From Syntrophomonadaceae bacterium (GTDB lineage: Bacteria > Bacillota > Dethiobacteria > SKNC01): a DNA stretch of 39,435 nt. Shown here piece after piece: positions 8,920 through 18,874 of this stretch. The notes beneath the pieces are model-generated. The model did no database searches, was not told the origin of the DNA, and saw only the letters and a program-made list of their open reading frames with translations. The translations under genes were made by a program, and so were the position numbers. Each line of letters opens with the position of its first letter. Positions within the stretch are counted from its first letter, which is position 1. The stretch covers positions 1-39,435 of the forward strand of contig PWJM01000169.1 in NCBI GenBank assembly GCA_003560915.1, read 5' to 3'.

Positions 8920-8983
8920 ATCATCAAGGCCTCCTTACTCCTTGAAGAGTGCAAAATTATTGTCAAATCTGATTTCTTATTGA

Positions 8984-9952
8984 TTAGTAAAACCTCTTTA
9001 GTATATATCGAGCTAAAAATTCCAACGTCTGTCTGTTAGAATCCTCCGGAAAAACTTTCAATTCATTTATGGCCTGGCCAATAAAATCTTCTGCCATGCG
9101 ATAAGTGCTCTCATAGGCACCCGTACTTTTGATTTCCCGGGCAATTTCTTCCAAAAGCGGCTGATCTACCTGCCGTTCCAAAATTTTGTTCTTAAAAAAG
9201 TCTCCCTTTGAAGACTTTTTCAGCATATAGATGACCGGCAGAGTAATGGTACCATACCTCAGGTCATTTCCAACGGGCTTACCTGTTTTATCCGCTTCTC
9301 CTAAAAAATCTAACAGATCATCGGTAATTTGAAATGCCATTCCCAAATTATGGCCATATCTGGTCATAGCTTCAATTTCCTTTTCACTGGCTCCCGTTAC
9401 CACTCCACCGCTCTGACAGCTGGCCGAGATAAACAAAGCCGTTTTTTTCTTCACCCGATCCAGGTATACTTCCTCGGTTAAATCAGCTTCAAAGATTTCG
9501 TCCAACTGCTGTATTTCTCCTTCAGACATCTTTTCCACAACATTTGACATGATATTTATCAGAGATAATGACCTGAATTCTGTCAGTATGGCAAAAGCCT
9601 TTGCAAACAAGTAATCTCCCATTAAAACAGAAACCTGGTTTCCCCATCTTGAATTAACTGAAGGCAGCCCCCGACGGAAATCAGAGTTATCAACTACATC
9701 ATCATGTACCAGGGTAGCAGAATGAATTAATTCTATAGCTACTGCTACAGGAATGTAGTTTTCCAGTTCCATACGCTTTAATTTTGCACATAAAAAGAAT
9801 AATGCTGGCCTAAGTCTTTTACCAGCAGAACTCAATAAATGAGAAGAAATATCTGCTACTAATCTGTCTTGAGAGTTTAATGCCGTTTCCAAGCTAATTT
9901 CAAATTTTTCCAGTTCTCTTTCTATTCCGGCAAACACTTCATTTACCCTCAT
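8984..9952 (-). CDS. Polyprenyl synthetase (heptaprenyl-diphosphate synthase component II-like)
   Basis: LVHDDVVDNSDFRRG and DDLLDFLG Asp-rich motifs; likely start MRVNEVF. Confidence 0.9.
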   Translation of the reverse strand: MRVNEVFAGIERELEKFEISLETALNSQDRLVADISSHLLSSAGKRLRPALFFLCAKLKRMELENYIPVAVAIELIHSATLVHDDVVDNSDFRRGLPSVNSRWGNQVSVLMGDYLFAKAFAILTEFRSLSLINIMSNVVEKMSEGEIQQLDEIFEADLTEEVYLDRVKKKTALFISASCQSGGVVTGASEKEIEAMTRYGHNLGMAFQITDDLLDFLGEADKTGKPVGNDLRYGTITLPVIYMLKKSSKGDFFKNKILERQVDQPLLEEIAREIKSTGAYESTYRMAEDFIGQAINELKVFPEDSNRQTLEFLARYILKRFY

Positions 9953-10131
9953 CCAATCACCACCCTGGTCGTTAAACATACAGCTGATTTTTTTGCTTAT
10001 TAAGGTTTATGGAGAGTGCTAAAACCCGGATCATTGGATTAGAGCCTAATCAGTATTTAAACAATCAATGACAGCCCTATCCAGAAAAAATAGATCTGTA
10101 TAGAGTAACATAATTCCTTCTTATAATTATT

Positions 10132-11001
10132 TTAGGCTAATTTTTTCTCTTTTAAGAAAGCATCATTGTTGACAAAATGCTTATTAATACCTAGTTCCTT
10201 TGGACTGAAACCGAAACTTAAGCCAACCAGCTCCGTAATTTCAAAGACCGGCATATTGTATTTAACGTTGTATTCCTTTTCAGTGGCCTTCTGACGTAAT
10301 TCCAGGTTCAGCTGGCACATGGGGCAGGCAGTCACCAGACAGTCCGCTCCGCTGGCCACGGCCATTGAGAATATTTCGTTGGTCAACTTTAAGATTACTT
10401 CGGTCTTAGAAATAGCCAGGCCACCGCCACAGCATTCAGTCTTATAAGGCCATACGATAGTTTCAGCACCTAACGCGTCTACTATCCTATCCATGGACTG
10501 GGGATTTTCAGGATTATCAAATTTTGTTAATGCCGGGGGTTTCACTAAAAGACAACCGTAATAACAGGCTACCTTTAAACCGGAAAGCTTTTTTTGTATC
10601 TGCGCAGTAATTTTCTCTATCCCAATTATGTCATGCAGAAACTGTACCATGTTAATAGCGGTATTGGTTCCCCTGTAGTTACGTCCAATAGCCTCATTAA
10701 TTTTTTCCCTCATATCCTCATCCGTATTCACTGCTTCCACTGCAGCCAGCATTCTGTTATAGCAGGCCGCACAGGGAGCCAACACATCCAGGCCTTCCTC
10801 TTCTGCAATGGCCAGGTTACGGGCATTGAGAGCATTGGGTAAAAAGAGGTCTGACTGGTGAGCTGGTGATGCTCCGCAGCAGTTCCAGTTGGGAATTTCC
10901 CAAAGTTCAACTCCAAGCTTTTTCGCTACTAACTTGTTGGAAAGGTGATATTCGATACCTGTTGATTCCAAAGAACAACCGGGATAATATGCTATCTTCA
11001 T
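10132..11001 (-). CDS. hdrB: Heterodisulfide reductase subunit B-like protein (two CCG domains)
   Basis: YYPGCSLE…NWNCCGA and CYYGCLL…TECCGGGLA. Confidence 0.88.
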   Translation of the reverse strand: MKIAYYPGCSLESTGIEYHLSNKLVAKKLGVELWEIPNWNCCGASPAHQSDLFLPNALNARNLAIAEEEGLDVLAPCAACYNRMLAAVEAVNTDEDMREKINEAIGRNYRGTNTAINMVQFLHDIIGIEKITAQIQKKLSGLKVACYYGCLLVKPPALTKFDNPENPQSMDRIVDALGAETIVWPYKTECCGGGLAISKTEVILKLTNEIFSMAVASGADCLVTACPMCQLNLELRQKATEKEYNVKYNMPVFEITELVGLSFGFSPKELGINKHFVNNDAFLKEKKLA

Positions 11002-11573
11002 TATTTGGCTCCTTTCATTTCCCGCATTTTCTTAAAGATATTGGCTACTTCTTTTCTACCTTTAATCAGATGGGGGAAAGGACTGATTTTCCCTAACATA
11101 AACATTCCAGGGGCTACATCCATACCGGCCATAAAATTCCTTGAACGGGTATTATACAGCATGGTCAACCCTGCTTCATAAAGCCTGCCGGTATACTCCA
11201 CCGTTTTGAGGAAAGAATCGTTAAAGATATCTACATTCTTTTCAGCACACGGATACCCTTTTTCCTTGGAAAGAATCCGTAAAGTGTCATGCAGATGGGG
11301 AATATTTAAGTTGCGCGGACAGCGGGTAACACAGTTGCCGCATCCGACACACAGCCAAATCATATGAGACTTGTAAACTTCATCAACCAATCCAGCCTGC
11401 AGCATTTTTACAACCTGACGGGGACTGTAATCACTGGTATAAGAAACTGGGCAACCAGCGGCACAGGTTCCGCACTGATAGCATTTTTTAACATCCACAT
11501 GGCTTTTTTGTTCTATCTCTGAGAGCATAGGTTCAGATGCTTTTAATGCTGTGTTCATTACTACCTGTTCCAT
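11001..11573 (-). CDS. hdrC: Heterodisulfide reductase subunit C-like 4Fe-4S protein
   Basis: CYQCGTCAAGCP and CVGCGNCVTRCP; stop/start overlap with hdrB. Confidence 0.87.
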   Translation of the reverse strand: MEQVVMNTALKASEPMLSEIEQKSHVDVKKCYQCGTCAAGCPVSYTSDYSPRQVVKMLQAGLVDEVYKSHMIWLCVGCGNCVTRCPRNLNIPHLHDTLRILSKEKGYPCAEKNVDIFNDSFLKTVEYTGRLYEAGLTMLYNTRSRNFMAGMDVAPGMFMLGKISPFPHLIKGRKEVANIFKKMREMKGAK

Positions 11574-11798
11574 AAAATTCCTCCTTTTAATTAATTTAGA
11601 AGATACTTAAAGAAATACTCACCTCTTTACCATGTATGTACATTAAAAATAGAATAATAACTTTAATTTACCATTTAAAAGAGGTTTGAGCATAACGTTC
11701 CTCTAGTATTTTATTAATAATTATAGTTCGACATATTTTTAAGTTTCCCTTTTTAATAAGTGATTTTTTATTTTAATTTTTATAAAAATCCATCTTAA

Positions 11799-13073
11799 TT
11801 ACCTGTTTTTTAATTTTTCGACCATCTCTACCGTCTTCTTATAAACCGCCTCGGGACTAATCTGCCGCCGGGCTGCCCCTGTCTCCAGTGCAGCAGCAGC
11901 CACCGCTGCGGCTACATTTGGAGCTACTCTGGGGTCAAATACCTCCGGCACAATGTTACGGGAATTCAAGTCCTGTTCTGTAATCAAATTTGCAATTGCT
12001 TTTGCAGCGCTGACCTTCATCTCATCATTAATATCCTTAGCCCTGACTTCCATGGCCCCCCTTAAAACTCCTGGGAAAGCCAAGACATTATTAATCTGAT
12101 TAGGAAAATCAGACCGACCGGTGGCCACTACTTTCGCTCCCAGGGCCCAGGCTTCCTCCGGCATAATTTCCGGAACAGGATTGGCCAGGGCAAAAATAAT
12201 AGGCTCCTGAGACATTAACTGTACCATTTCTTTGGTTAATGCCCCTGCCACAGACACTCCCACAAAAACATCGGCATCTTTTACCGCCGCCTTCAGTGTT
12301 CTATGTTCCTCCGGTATATTTTTATACTTATCTTCAGAGAAGGTTAATCGGGCAATTTCCTCTTTATATGAATTCATCTCCCGTGAACGTCCGAAATAAA
12401 TGATCCCTGCGGAATCACAGAGAGTAATATTTTTAACTCCCAAATACAGCAAAAGCTTAGTAATGGCTATCCCTGCCGCACCAGCTCCGTTTATTACCAC
12501 CTTAATAGAATTCATCTTTTTTCCGGTTACCTTAAGAGCATTATAGAGTCCGGCTGTTACCACTATGGCTGTTCCATGCTGATCATCATGAAAAACCGGT
12601 AATTCTGTTTCTCTTTTCAGGCGTTCTTCAACGTAAAAGCATCTGGGAGCAGATATATCCTCCAGATTTATTCCGCCAAATGTAGGAACAAGAAGTTTAA
12701 CGGCTTCTACTATAGCATCTGCATCCTGGGACTTCAAACAGATGGGGAAAGCGTCCAACCCACCAAAACACTTAAATAAAATAGCCTTCCCCTCCATTAC
12801 GGGAAGAGCTGCTTCCGCACCAATGTTTCCCAATCCTAAAACTGCAGAGCCGTCCGTAATGACAGCCACCATATTCCCCTTAGATGTATATTCATAAATT
12901 TTTTCCACATCCCGATAAATTTCTTTGCAGGGTTCAGCTACACCGGGAGTATAGGCCAGGCTTAAGTTTTTTTTATTTTCTAAATTAATTTTACTAACCA
13001 CTTCAATTTTACCTTTATTTTTACTGTGCAGTTCTAAAGACTCCTGTGCATAAGTCTTATTCTTTGAAGTCAA
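11799..13073 (-). CDS. NAD(P)-dependent malic enzyme
   Basis: LAYTPGVAEPC, FHDDQHGTAIVV, VVINGAGAAGIA, ALANPVPEI. Confidence 0.95.
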   Translation of the reverse strand: MTSKNKTYAQESLELHSKNKGKIEVVSKINLENKKNLSLAYTPGVAEPCKEIYRDVEKIYEYTSKGNMVAVITDGSAVLGLGNIGAEAALPVMEGKAILFKCFGGLDAFPICLKSQDADAIVEAVKLLVPTFGGINLEDISAPRCFYVEERLKRETELPVFHDDQHGTAIVVTAGLYNALKVTGKKMNSIKVVINGAGAAGIAITKLLLYLGVKNITLCDSAGIIYFGRSREMNSYKEEIARLTFSEDKYKNIPEEHRTLKAAVKDADVFVGVSVAGALTKEMVQLMSQEPIIFALANPVPEIMPEEAWALGAKVVATGRSDFPNQINNVLAFPGVLRGAMEVRAKDINDEMKVSAAKAIANLITEQDLNSRNIVPEVFDPRVAPNVAAAVAAAALETGAARRQISPEAVYKKTVEMVEKLKNR

Positions 13074-13225
13074 TCTTTTCCCTCCCCAATGACAATACCC
13101 TTTTTCTTTTAGTTAATATGTTTTTGACAAATAATAAGGAAATCCTGCCTGGCCAGTGCATTATTCTATTTTTATCATATGAATTTATTTTGGCCTTCAT
13201 TCCCACACCTGACAAAATATACATT

Positions 13226-13786
13226 TTACCTCTTTTCAACAGCCACCATAAAAGGAGACTTATCTGTGTTTAAAAATTTATACAAAAGGACCCGATAATT
13301 ATTTTTGGCCAGGCTCTTAACATAATGTTCTATAAAAGGCCATTCTTCTTGTCCCCCGGGATGCCCGGTATATACCACCAGGGTAATAACGCCACCGGGA
13401 GAAAGCATAGTTAATGCAGCTTTTACCCCTTTAATGGTGGTTTCAGGTTGGGTTACAATACGGTGGTCCGAGCCGGGGAGATAACCAAGATTAAACATAA
13501 CCGCGGATACTTCTTCTTTTACATACTCTTCAATATGTTCATGTCCATCTCGTATTAACTGAACTCGGGGGAACAGCCCCTGCTCCCGCAGCAGGCCTTC
13601 AGTACTTTGGATTGCTTTTTGTTGAATATCAAAAGCAAACACCTTACCCCTTTCCCCCACCAATTCGGCCAAAAAGAGAGTATCGTATCCATTCCCTGCC
13701 GTGGCATCTATGACCGTATCTCCAGCATTTACGAATTCCTTCACAACAAAGTGGGTAAAATCCAGGGTCTTTAATAACTGCTTCAT
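13226..13786 (-). CDS. Class I SAM methyltransferase, YtqB/MnmM-like
   Basis: VIDATAGNGYDTLFLAELVG, NLGYLPGSDH, YTGHPGG. Confidence 0.85.
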   Translation of the reverse strand: MKQLLKTLDFTHFVVKEFVNAGDTVIDATAGNGYDTLFLAELVGERGKVFAFDIQQKAIQSTEGLLREQGLFPRVQLIRDGHEHIEEYVKEEVSAVMFNLGYLPGSDHRIVTQPETTIKGVKAALTMLSPGGVITLVVYTGHPGGQEEWPFIEHYVKSLAKNNYRVLLYKFLNTDKSPFMVAVEKR

Positions 13787-13874
13787 AAAATCACCTTCTC
13801 TCCCCGAGAAATAATGTTATTACTAAATATTTCTCTCCAAATTTATTATATCAAAAAAACCCTGGTAACAGGGT

Positions 13875-14558
13875 TTAAGGGCTGCTTTTTTTACTTACAT
13901 AAAGATTTCCCTCTGAATCCAGGGTTGCCAGAAGGACCTCTCTAAAATCCTCTATGTTATGATTCTTTTTTAATTCTTCTTTCAGCCAGTTGGCATCCAA
14001 TTTCGTTCTTTTTATATTGTCGTAATTTACTTTGCCATCCACGATTAAAGGATGAGACAAACCCTCATAACTGGTAGTGAGGTTCAGGTCTTCCGGCGTA
14101 ACCGGCCTATGCTGGGATTTAAGGACCAAACTGATTTTTCCAGATGTTTCTAATATCGCAAATTCCACATCAGCAATATTAAATACATCTTTTTCCCTCA
14201 ACTGTCTTAGAAGGTCATTCACATTATATCTTAACTTCTTCAATTCGCTTTCTAAAATTTTACCGTTTTCAATAAGTACCGAAGGCACCCCGGTAATCAC
14301 CGACCTGGCCAACTGGCTCTTTAAGCTCAACTTGGCCAGGAGTACCTCCAGCAGTGCCAGGGCCAGTATAGGCAAAAGCCCAATATATATTGGAATCTCC
14401 ACCTTGTCCATAGGCATCGCCGCCAGTTCAGCGATCATGATGGCTACCACCAGGTCAAAGGAGGACAACTGGCCGACTTCCCTCTTGCCCATGAAACGAA
14501 TGACAACCAGTACCGTAAAATAAAAAATAACAGTTCGTAAAACTACTTGAAGGGCCAT
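13875..14558 (-). CDS. DUF421 (YetF-like) membrane protein
   Basis: RFMGKREVGQLSSFDLVVAIMIAELAAMPM and the C-terminal cytosolic domain. Confidence 0.88.
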   Translation of the reverse strand: MALQVVLRTVIFYFTVLVVIRFMGKREVGQLSSFDLVVAIMIAELAAMPMDKVEIPIYIGLLPILALALLEVLLAKLSLKSQLARSVITGVPSVLIENGKILESELKKLRYNVNDLLRQLREKDVFNIADVEFAILETSGKISLVLKSQHRPVTPEDLNLTTSYEGLSHPLIVDGKVNYDNIKRTKLDANWLKEELKKNHNIEDFREVLLATLDSEGNLYVSKKSSP

Positions 14559-14748
14559 ACCTTTCCTTCCTTTACGAATACTCCATAAACATAAATTTTA
14601 AATTTTATCCCTCTTACTTAACTCAATTTCTTTACTATCATTGGAATAATAGAAAAAATTTATGCGGCCTTTTATTAAAAGACATTGGAGAGTTTACAAT
14701 TATTTGATATAATCTTAATTGAACTTATTCATAAAGGGGTTAATTATA

Positions 14749-15063
14749 TTGAGGCGCTTTATTACTGTATTAATTATATCCTGTCTTTTGGTTTTAATTA
14801 TTCCTTCGGTGGATTATTACTACCTGTCCCAGGGAAACCTCTTCGGTCTTTGGACTGGGATATTCGGGGCTTTTGTGGGGGCAAGCTTAATATTAATTGG
14901 ACTGTTTTTTATTCTTTTTTCCGGGTTCATCGTTTTTTTTAAAAAACCGCTGGCCAAGAATATTTCTTTAAACGGACTTTCCATTATTGGAATCGGTGTT
15001 CTTACAGCTCTTTCCACCATCGCTTTCTGGTTTATACTGGGACAACCTATGCTGGTTTTATAA
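14749..15063 (+). CDS. Small membrane protein, unknown
   Basis: Hydrophobic ORF; TTG start preceded by AAAGGGG. Confidence 0.6.
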   Translation: MRRFITVLIISCLLVLIIPSVDYYYLSQGNLFGLWTGIFGAFVGASLILIGLFFILFSGFIVFFKKPLAKNISLNGLSIIGIGVLTALSTIAFWFILGQPMLVL

Positions 15064-15069
15064 AAAAGT

Positions 15070-16293
15070 TCACACCTCAATTTTTTTATCCCCCGTTTGA
15101 TCTATGCCAACCGTAGAGGTTTCTCCTGCTCCTACCAGGGCATAACGGGTGGCCATAGGCCCAATTATTTCATAAAAGGTTACTGCAGCCAGCTCTATGG
15201 CTGTTACCACCGCCGCCAGTTCCGTGCCAGGGAATCTGGACTGCACAAAAAGAATTAGGCCAATACTAACCCCCGCTTTGGGGAGCATAGCAAACCCTAG
15301 ATATTTCTTAGTGACATTGTCTGCCCCGGAAATAATTGCTCCGTAATAACAGCCGGATATCTTCCCCACTGCCCTGGCGACTATGTAGACTAAAGCCGGC
15401 AGCCAGTTGGCCGCCAACAGGTCTAATTGTAAACTGGCACCTGCCAGGGTAAAAAATATGACAAAGATGGGCAGGTCAATATCATCAAAAACATTAATAA
15501 TAAAGGGGCTCTTTACAAAAAAATTAGCCACAGCAGCTCCACTTACCATATTTACCAACAGTGAAGAAAGGTCAAAGTATACGGCAATGCCGCTGTTAAT
15601 CAGGACAAAACCCAGTAAAACTACGATGGTCTCAGAACGGTCCTTTATGTATTTTAAAATAAAACAAAGAATCAGTCCTGTAGCAAACCCTACTCCCAAA
15701 GAACCTACCAGCTCCCAGGCAGGATGAGCCATATCTGCCATTTCAAAGGTAGCCCCTATTTGGGTTAGTCCTTTGGCAATGGCCAGAGCAAAACCTACCA
15801 ATATAATACAAAGAGCATCATCCAGGGCGATAACCCCCAGCAGGGTAGTTGAAAAATTCCCCTTGGCCTTGTACTCCCTCATAACAGCCACGGTAGCTGC
15901 CGGAGCTGTAGCCACGGCCATGGAAGCCATAATCAAAGAAATGCTAAGATCTTTCCCAAGGAGAAAAAACATTCCCAGAAAGACGGCCAGCACTGTAGTG
16001 AAAATCTGCATAAAAGTAATTACTACAATACTTTTACCTATTTTTTTTATAGTCTTGTAACGCAGTTCCCCTCCGATAATCATGGCAATTATACTTAAGC
16101 CCAGTATCTTCAAAGCATTCAGCTCCAGGCTTAAATCATAAGGGATAATATTAAAAATTGATGGGCTCAGCAAAATTCCCATCAAGCAATAACCGGCTAC
16201 AGCCGGCAGTTTAATCTTCTTGGCCAACTGCCCCCCTGTATATCCCAGAATGAGAAGTACCCCTACACCCATGATTTGATCCGTAATACCCAT
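15070..16293 (-). CDS. Cation:proton antiporter (CPA2-like)
   Basis: About 12 TM segments, GYTGGQLAKKIKLPAVAGYCLMGILLSPSI, AVATAPAATVAV, ALDDALCIILV. Confidence 0.85.
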   Translation of the reverse strand: MGITDQIMGVGVLLILGYTGGQLAKKIKLPAVAGYCLMGILLSPSIFNIIPYDLSLELNALKILGLSIIAMIIGGELRYKTIKKIGKSIVVITFMQIFTTVLAVFLGMFFLLGKDLSISLIMASMAVATAPAATVAVMREYKAKGNFSTTLLGVIALDDALCIILVGFALAIAKGLTQIGATFEMADMAHPAWELVGSLGVGFATGLILCFILKYIKDRSETIVVLLGFVLINSGIAVYFDLSSLLVNMVSGAAVANFFVKSPFIINVFDDIDLPIFVIFFTLAGASLQLDLLAANWLPALVYIVARAVGKISGCYYGAIISGADNVTKKYLGFAMLPKAGVSIGLILFVQSRFPGTELAAVVTAIELAAVTFYEIIGPMATRYALVGAGETSTVGIDQTGDKKIEV

Positions 16294-16391
16294 ACCCCTA
16301 TTTCCTCCGGAAAAAAAGCTTTTCCTTCTGAAACCAATCTTGTCATAATCATATCCAAACCTATTAGTGTTGTCAAACCAACCAAATTAAA

Positions 16392-16436
16392 AAACTTTAA
16401 AAGCTCCGGAATATTCTCCCGGGGCTTTTAAAGTTT
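16392..16436 (-). terminator. Terminator after the glutaredoxin gene
   Basis: AAACTTTAAAAGC…GCTTTTAAAGTTT, 13-bp perfect arms plus an inner GC stem. Confidence 0.75.
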
Positions 16437-16439
16437 CCT

Positions 16440-16673
16440 TTAGTGTAAAAGACTATCTATTTTTTCCTGGTCAAAACCGACAACTACCTCACCGTCAATG
16501 ACCACGGTCGGAACAGCCATTCGCCCTGATTTATCCATCATCTCACGACGGGCATTTTCATCATCGGCAACATCATATTCATCATAGGGCACTCCTTTTT
16601 TTGAAAGAAACTCTTTCACTGTATCACAGTAAGGACAGGTAGGAGTGGTATAAACAATCACTTTTTCACTCAT
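16440..16673 (-). CDS. Glutaredoxin-family protein
   Basis: TTPTCPYCDTVKEFL, AVPTVVIDGEVVVGFD. Confidence 0.92.
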   Translation of the reverse strand: MSEKVIVYTTPTCPYCDTVKEFLSKKGVPYDEYDVADDENARREMMDKSGRMAVPTVVIDGEVVVGFDQEKIDSLLH

Positions 16674-16841
16674 TGGATCATCCCTCCAAAAATTTTTCAC
16701 CAAAAATAGGTTACTTATAAGTTATGGATTTTAACAGTTATTATTCTCTTTCCTTCATTTTGGTTAAAATAAAAAAAAGAAGGAAATATTCTTTAACTGC
16801 CGAAAATATCCATGAAGGTTTGTTCTGGAAGGAGAAATATT

Positions 16842-17795
16842 ATGGCACTGATCACTTTATCCCGAGAATTTGGAAGTTGGGGAGAAGAAATCGCCCGGGT
16901 AACCGCTGAAAAGTTAGATTTTCTTTTAATTAATAAAAAAATAATTGAAGAAGAACTATCTCCTTCACCGGAGACCCATGACCAGATGGAATTAGAGGAA
17001 AAAGCCCTTGGGAAAAATGAGCATCAGTCCCTTCTTCGAAAGGAACGTATTTTTTCGCTGCACCGTTATCTCAATCAGCTGTCTGAAGAAAACAACCTGG
17101 TAATCCTGGGAAGAGGGGGGCATCTTCTTTTTAAGGATTACTGCCCCGCTCTGCATGTGAAAATAATTTGCCCTCTGGAGAAGAGAATTCTTCGGGTCAT
17201 GGAACTTTATTCGTTGGGTAAAAAAGCAGCCCATACCCTGATTTCTGAACAAGACAGAGATAGGAAAAAATACATAAAAGATATCTTTAATGAAAACTGG
17301 TTAAACTTAAATCTCTATGACCTGGTTATTAACACAGATAAGATCTCGGTAAATAGAGCCGCTGAAATTATCGTAAACTCATTTATCATCATGGGAAAAT
17401 CCAACGATTTAACTACTGCCCCCCAGGAAGAATTACCAAAAGCCAATTTGGTGCTCTCATCCCCGGAAAAGAGTAAAGAGATTCGCTTCATGCATCCCAG
17501 CGAAGAAGAATTTGCAAAAATGCTTGATTTCTACCGTATAAATTGGAAATATGAACCTAGAACTTTTCCCCTGGAGTGGGACAGCGAAGGGAGTATCACT
17601 GAGGCATTTGCTCCAGACTTTTATCTGCCGGATCATGACCTTTATGTAGAAATCACTACTCAGAGGCAAAAATTGGTTTGGAAAAAAAATAAAAAAGCGC
17701 GCAGATTAAAGGAACTATATCCAGATGTCAATTTAAAAATTATTTATAATAAAGACTATAAAAGCCTTTTAACAAAATTCGGATTGGATAACTAA
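16842..17795 (+). CDS. Cytidylate kinase-like protein fused to a C-terminal PD-(D/E)XK-like domain
   Basis: MALITLSREFGSWGEEIARVTAEKL, VILGRGGHLL; C-terminus FAPDFYLPDHDLYVEITTQRQKLVWKKNKKARRLKELYP; upstream GAAGGAG. Confidence 0.75.
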   Translation: MALITLSREFGSWGEEIARVTAEKLDFLLINKKIIEEELSPSPETHDQMELEEKALGKNEHQSLLRKERIFSLHRYLNQLSEENNLVILGRGGHLLFKDYCPALHVKIICPLEKRILRVMELYSLGKKAAHTLISEQDRDRKKYIKDIFNENWLNLNLYDLVINTDKISVNRAAEIIVNSFIIMGKSNDLTTAPQEELPKANLVLSSPEKSKEIRFMHPSEEEFAKMLDFYRINWKYEPRTFPLEWDSEGSITEAFAPDFYLPDHDLYVEITTQRQKLVWKKNKKARRLKELYPDVNLKIIYNKDYKSLLTKFGLDN

Positions 17796-17874
17796 CCTTT
17801 ATTCATCGCAATTCTGACCAAGCTAGTCCAGTAACTTTATTTAAAAAATGTAATAAAAATTGAAAGGGGATTCC

Positions 17875-18399
17875 ATGGATAACAAGTTAAAAGTCATTCT
17901 CTCCCGGGAGGAGACCTCAGCCAGAGTAAAAGAATTGGGAGAGATGATATCCAATGATTATCGAAAAAAAGAATTGGTGCTGATCAGCGTGCTCAGGGGA
18001 AGTGTTTTTTTTGCCGTGGATCTCAGTCGTTCCCTTACTGTGCCCTTTTCCATCGACTTTATCAGCATTTCTAGATACGGAGAAAAAACCGATTCCACCG
18101 GTGTGGTTCGGATTACAAAGGACCTTGACGTAAACATTGCCGACAAGGATGTCCTGGTGGTAGAAGACATTTTAGATACAGGGCTCAGTCTCAGTTATCT
18201 GCTGCGCAACTTAAAGACCCGCAATCCCAAAACACTGAAAGTCTGTACTTTTCTAAATGTGGAGTCCCGCCGTATTGTGAATGTTCCGGTAGATTATAAA
18301 GGTTTTGACCTGCCGGATATTTTTGTGGTGGGTTACGGCCTGGATTATAATGAGAAATACCGAAATTTGCAGTACGTAGCTGAATACATCAAAGATTAA
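17875..18399 (+). CDS. hpt: Hypoxanthine phosphoribosyltransferase
   Basis: LISVLRGSVFFAVDLSR, VLVVEDILDTGLSLSYL PRPP motif. Confidence 0.93.
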   Translation: MDNKLKVILSREETSARVKELGEMISNDYRKKELVLISVLRGSVFFAVDLSRSLTVPFSIDFISISRYGEKTDSTGVVRITKDLDVNIADKDVLVVEDILDTGLSLSYLLRNLKTRNPKTLKVCTFLNVESRRIVNVPVDYKGFDLPDIFVVGYGLDYNEKYRNLQYVAEYIKD

Positions 18400-18427
18400 T
18401 TCTTGCAGGTTGATCAAAGTAAAAATG

Positions 18428-18510
18428 GAAGACAAGGGGACGGTTTTCTTGTCTAATCTAAGATATGTAAGGTAATTAAAAGAAGACAAGAGAACCGTCC
18501 CCTTGTCTTC
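18428..18510. repeat. 83-nt REP/MITE-like long palindrome
   Basis: 27-nt arms GAAGACAAGGGGACGGTT(T/C)TCTTGTCT, 26/27 complementary, 29-nt loop. Confidence 0.8.
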
Positions 18511-18839
18511 TAAAAAACATAATAAAACCAGATCCCAACAGACCTTCCAACTCTCCGTCCCGGCCCTCTCGTCCTTCCCTGACTGGCCTCCACCCCTTCA
18601 ATTAGAATCGGGTTTCACTCAGCCTCCAGACAGTTCAACGGGCCAGTTCCACGGCTCCCGGTGCTTCCCGGTAACGTCCCCAACGCCTAAACATTGAGTT
18701 TACCTTTCCACTCCGGACCTACTAGCGATACGACTCTTTTGGACGCCCCAGGAACGATTCAAACTTACGTCATCCTCAATTCCCTTTTACTTCCACCCGA
18801 GCCGCACCCGGATTGTTTTTTTGCCTCTCGGAATCTGGT
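18511..18839 (-). ncRNA. Candidate structured non-coding RNA, family not identified
   Basis: GC-rich, non-coding, purine-rich on the minus strand; own promoter upstream; internal complementary segments such as ACTGGCC/GGCCAGT, CGTCC/GGACG, TCCGG/CCGGGA, GAGT/ACTC. Confidence 0.55.
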
Positions 18840-18845
18840 AATACT

Positions 18846-18874
18846 ATTATGCCATGGACTGATTTATTTGTCAA
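18846..18874 (-). promoter_or_regulatory. Sigma-A promoter for the candidate ncRNA
   Basis: Minus: TTGACA-17 bp-CATAAT. Confidence 0.7.

Noticed and set aside
8920-8983. Rex operator upstream of rex or hdrC
   Set aside because: No convincing TTGTGA/TTGTTAA-type inverted repeat found by eye
18511-18839. Candidate RNA as RNase P RNA, tmRNA or a group II intron
   Set aside because: Missing the expected signatures: no GAGGAAAGUCC of RNase P, no tag-peptide/ALAA reading frame and tRNA-like ends of tmRNA, and no convincing group II domain V or GUGYG boundary
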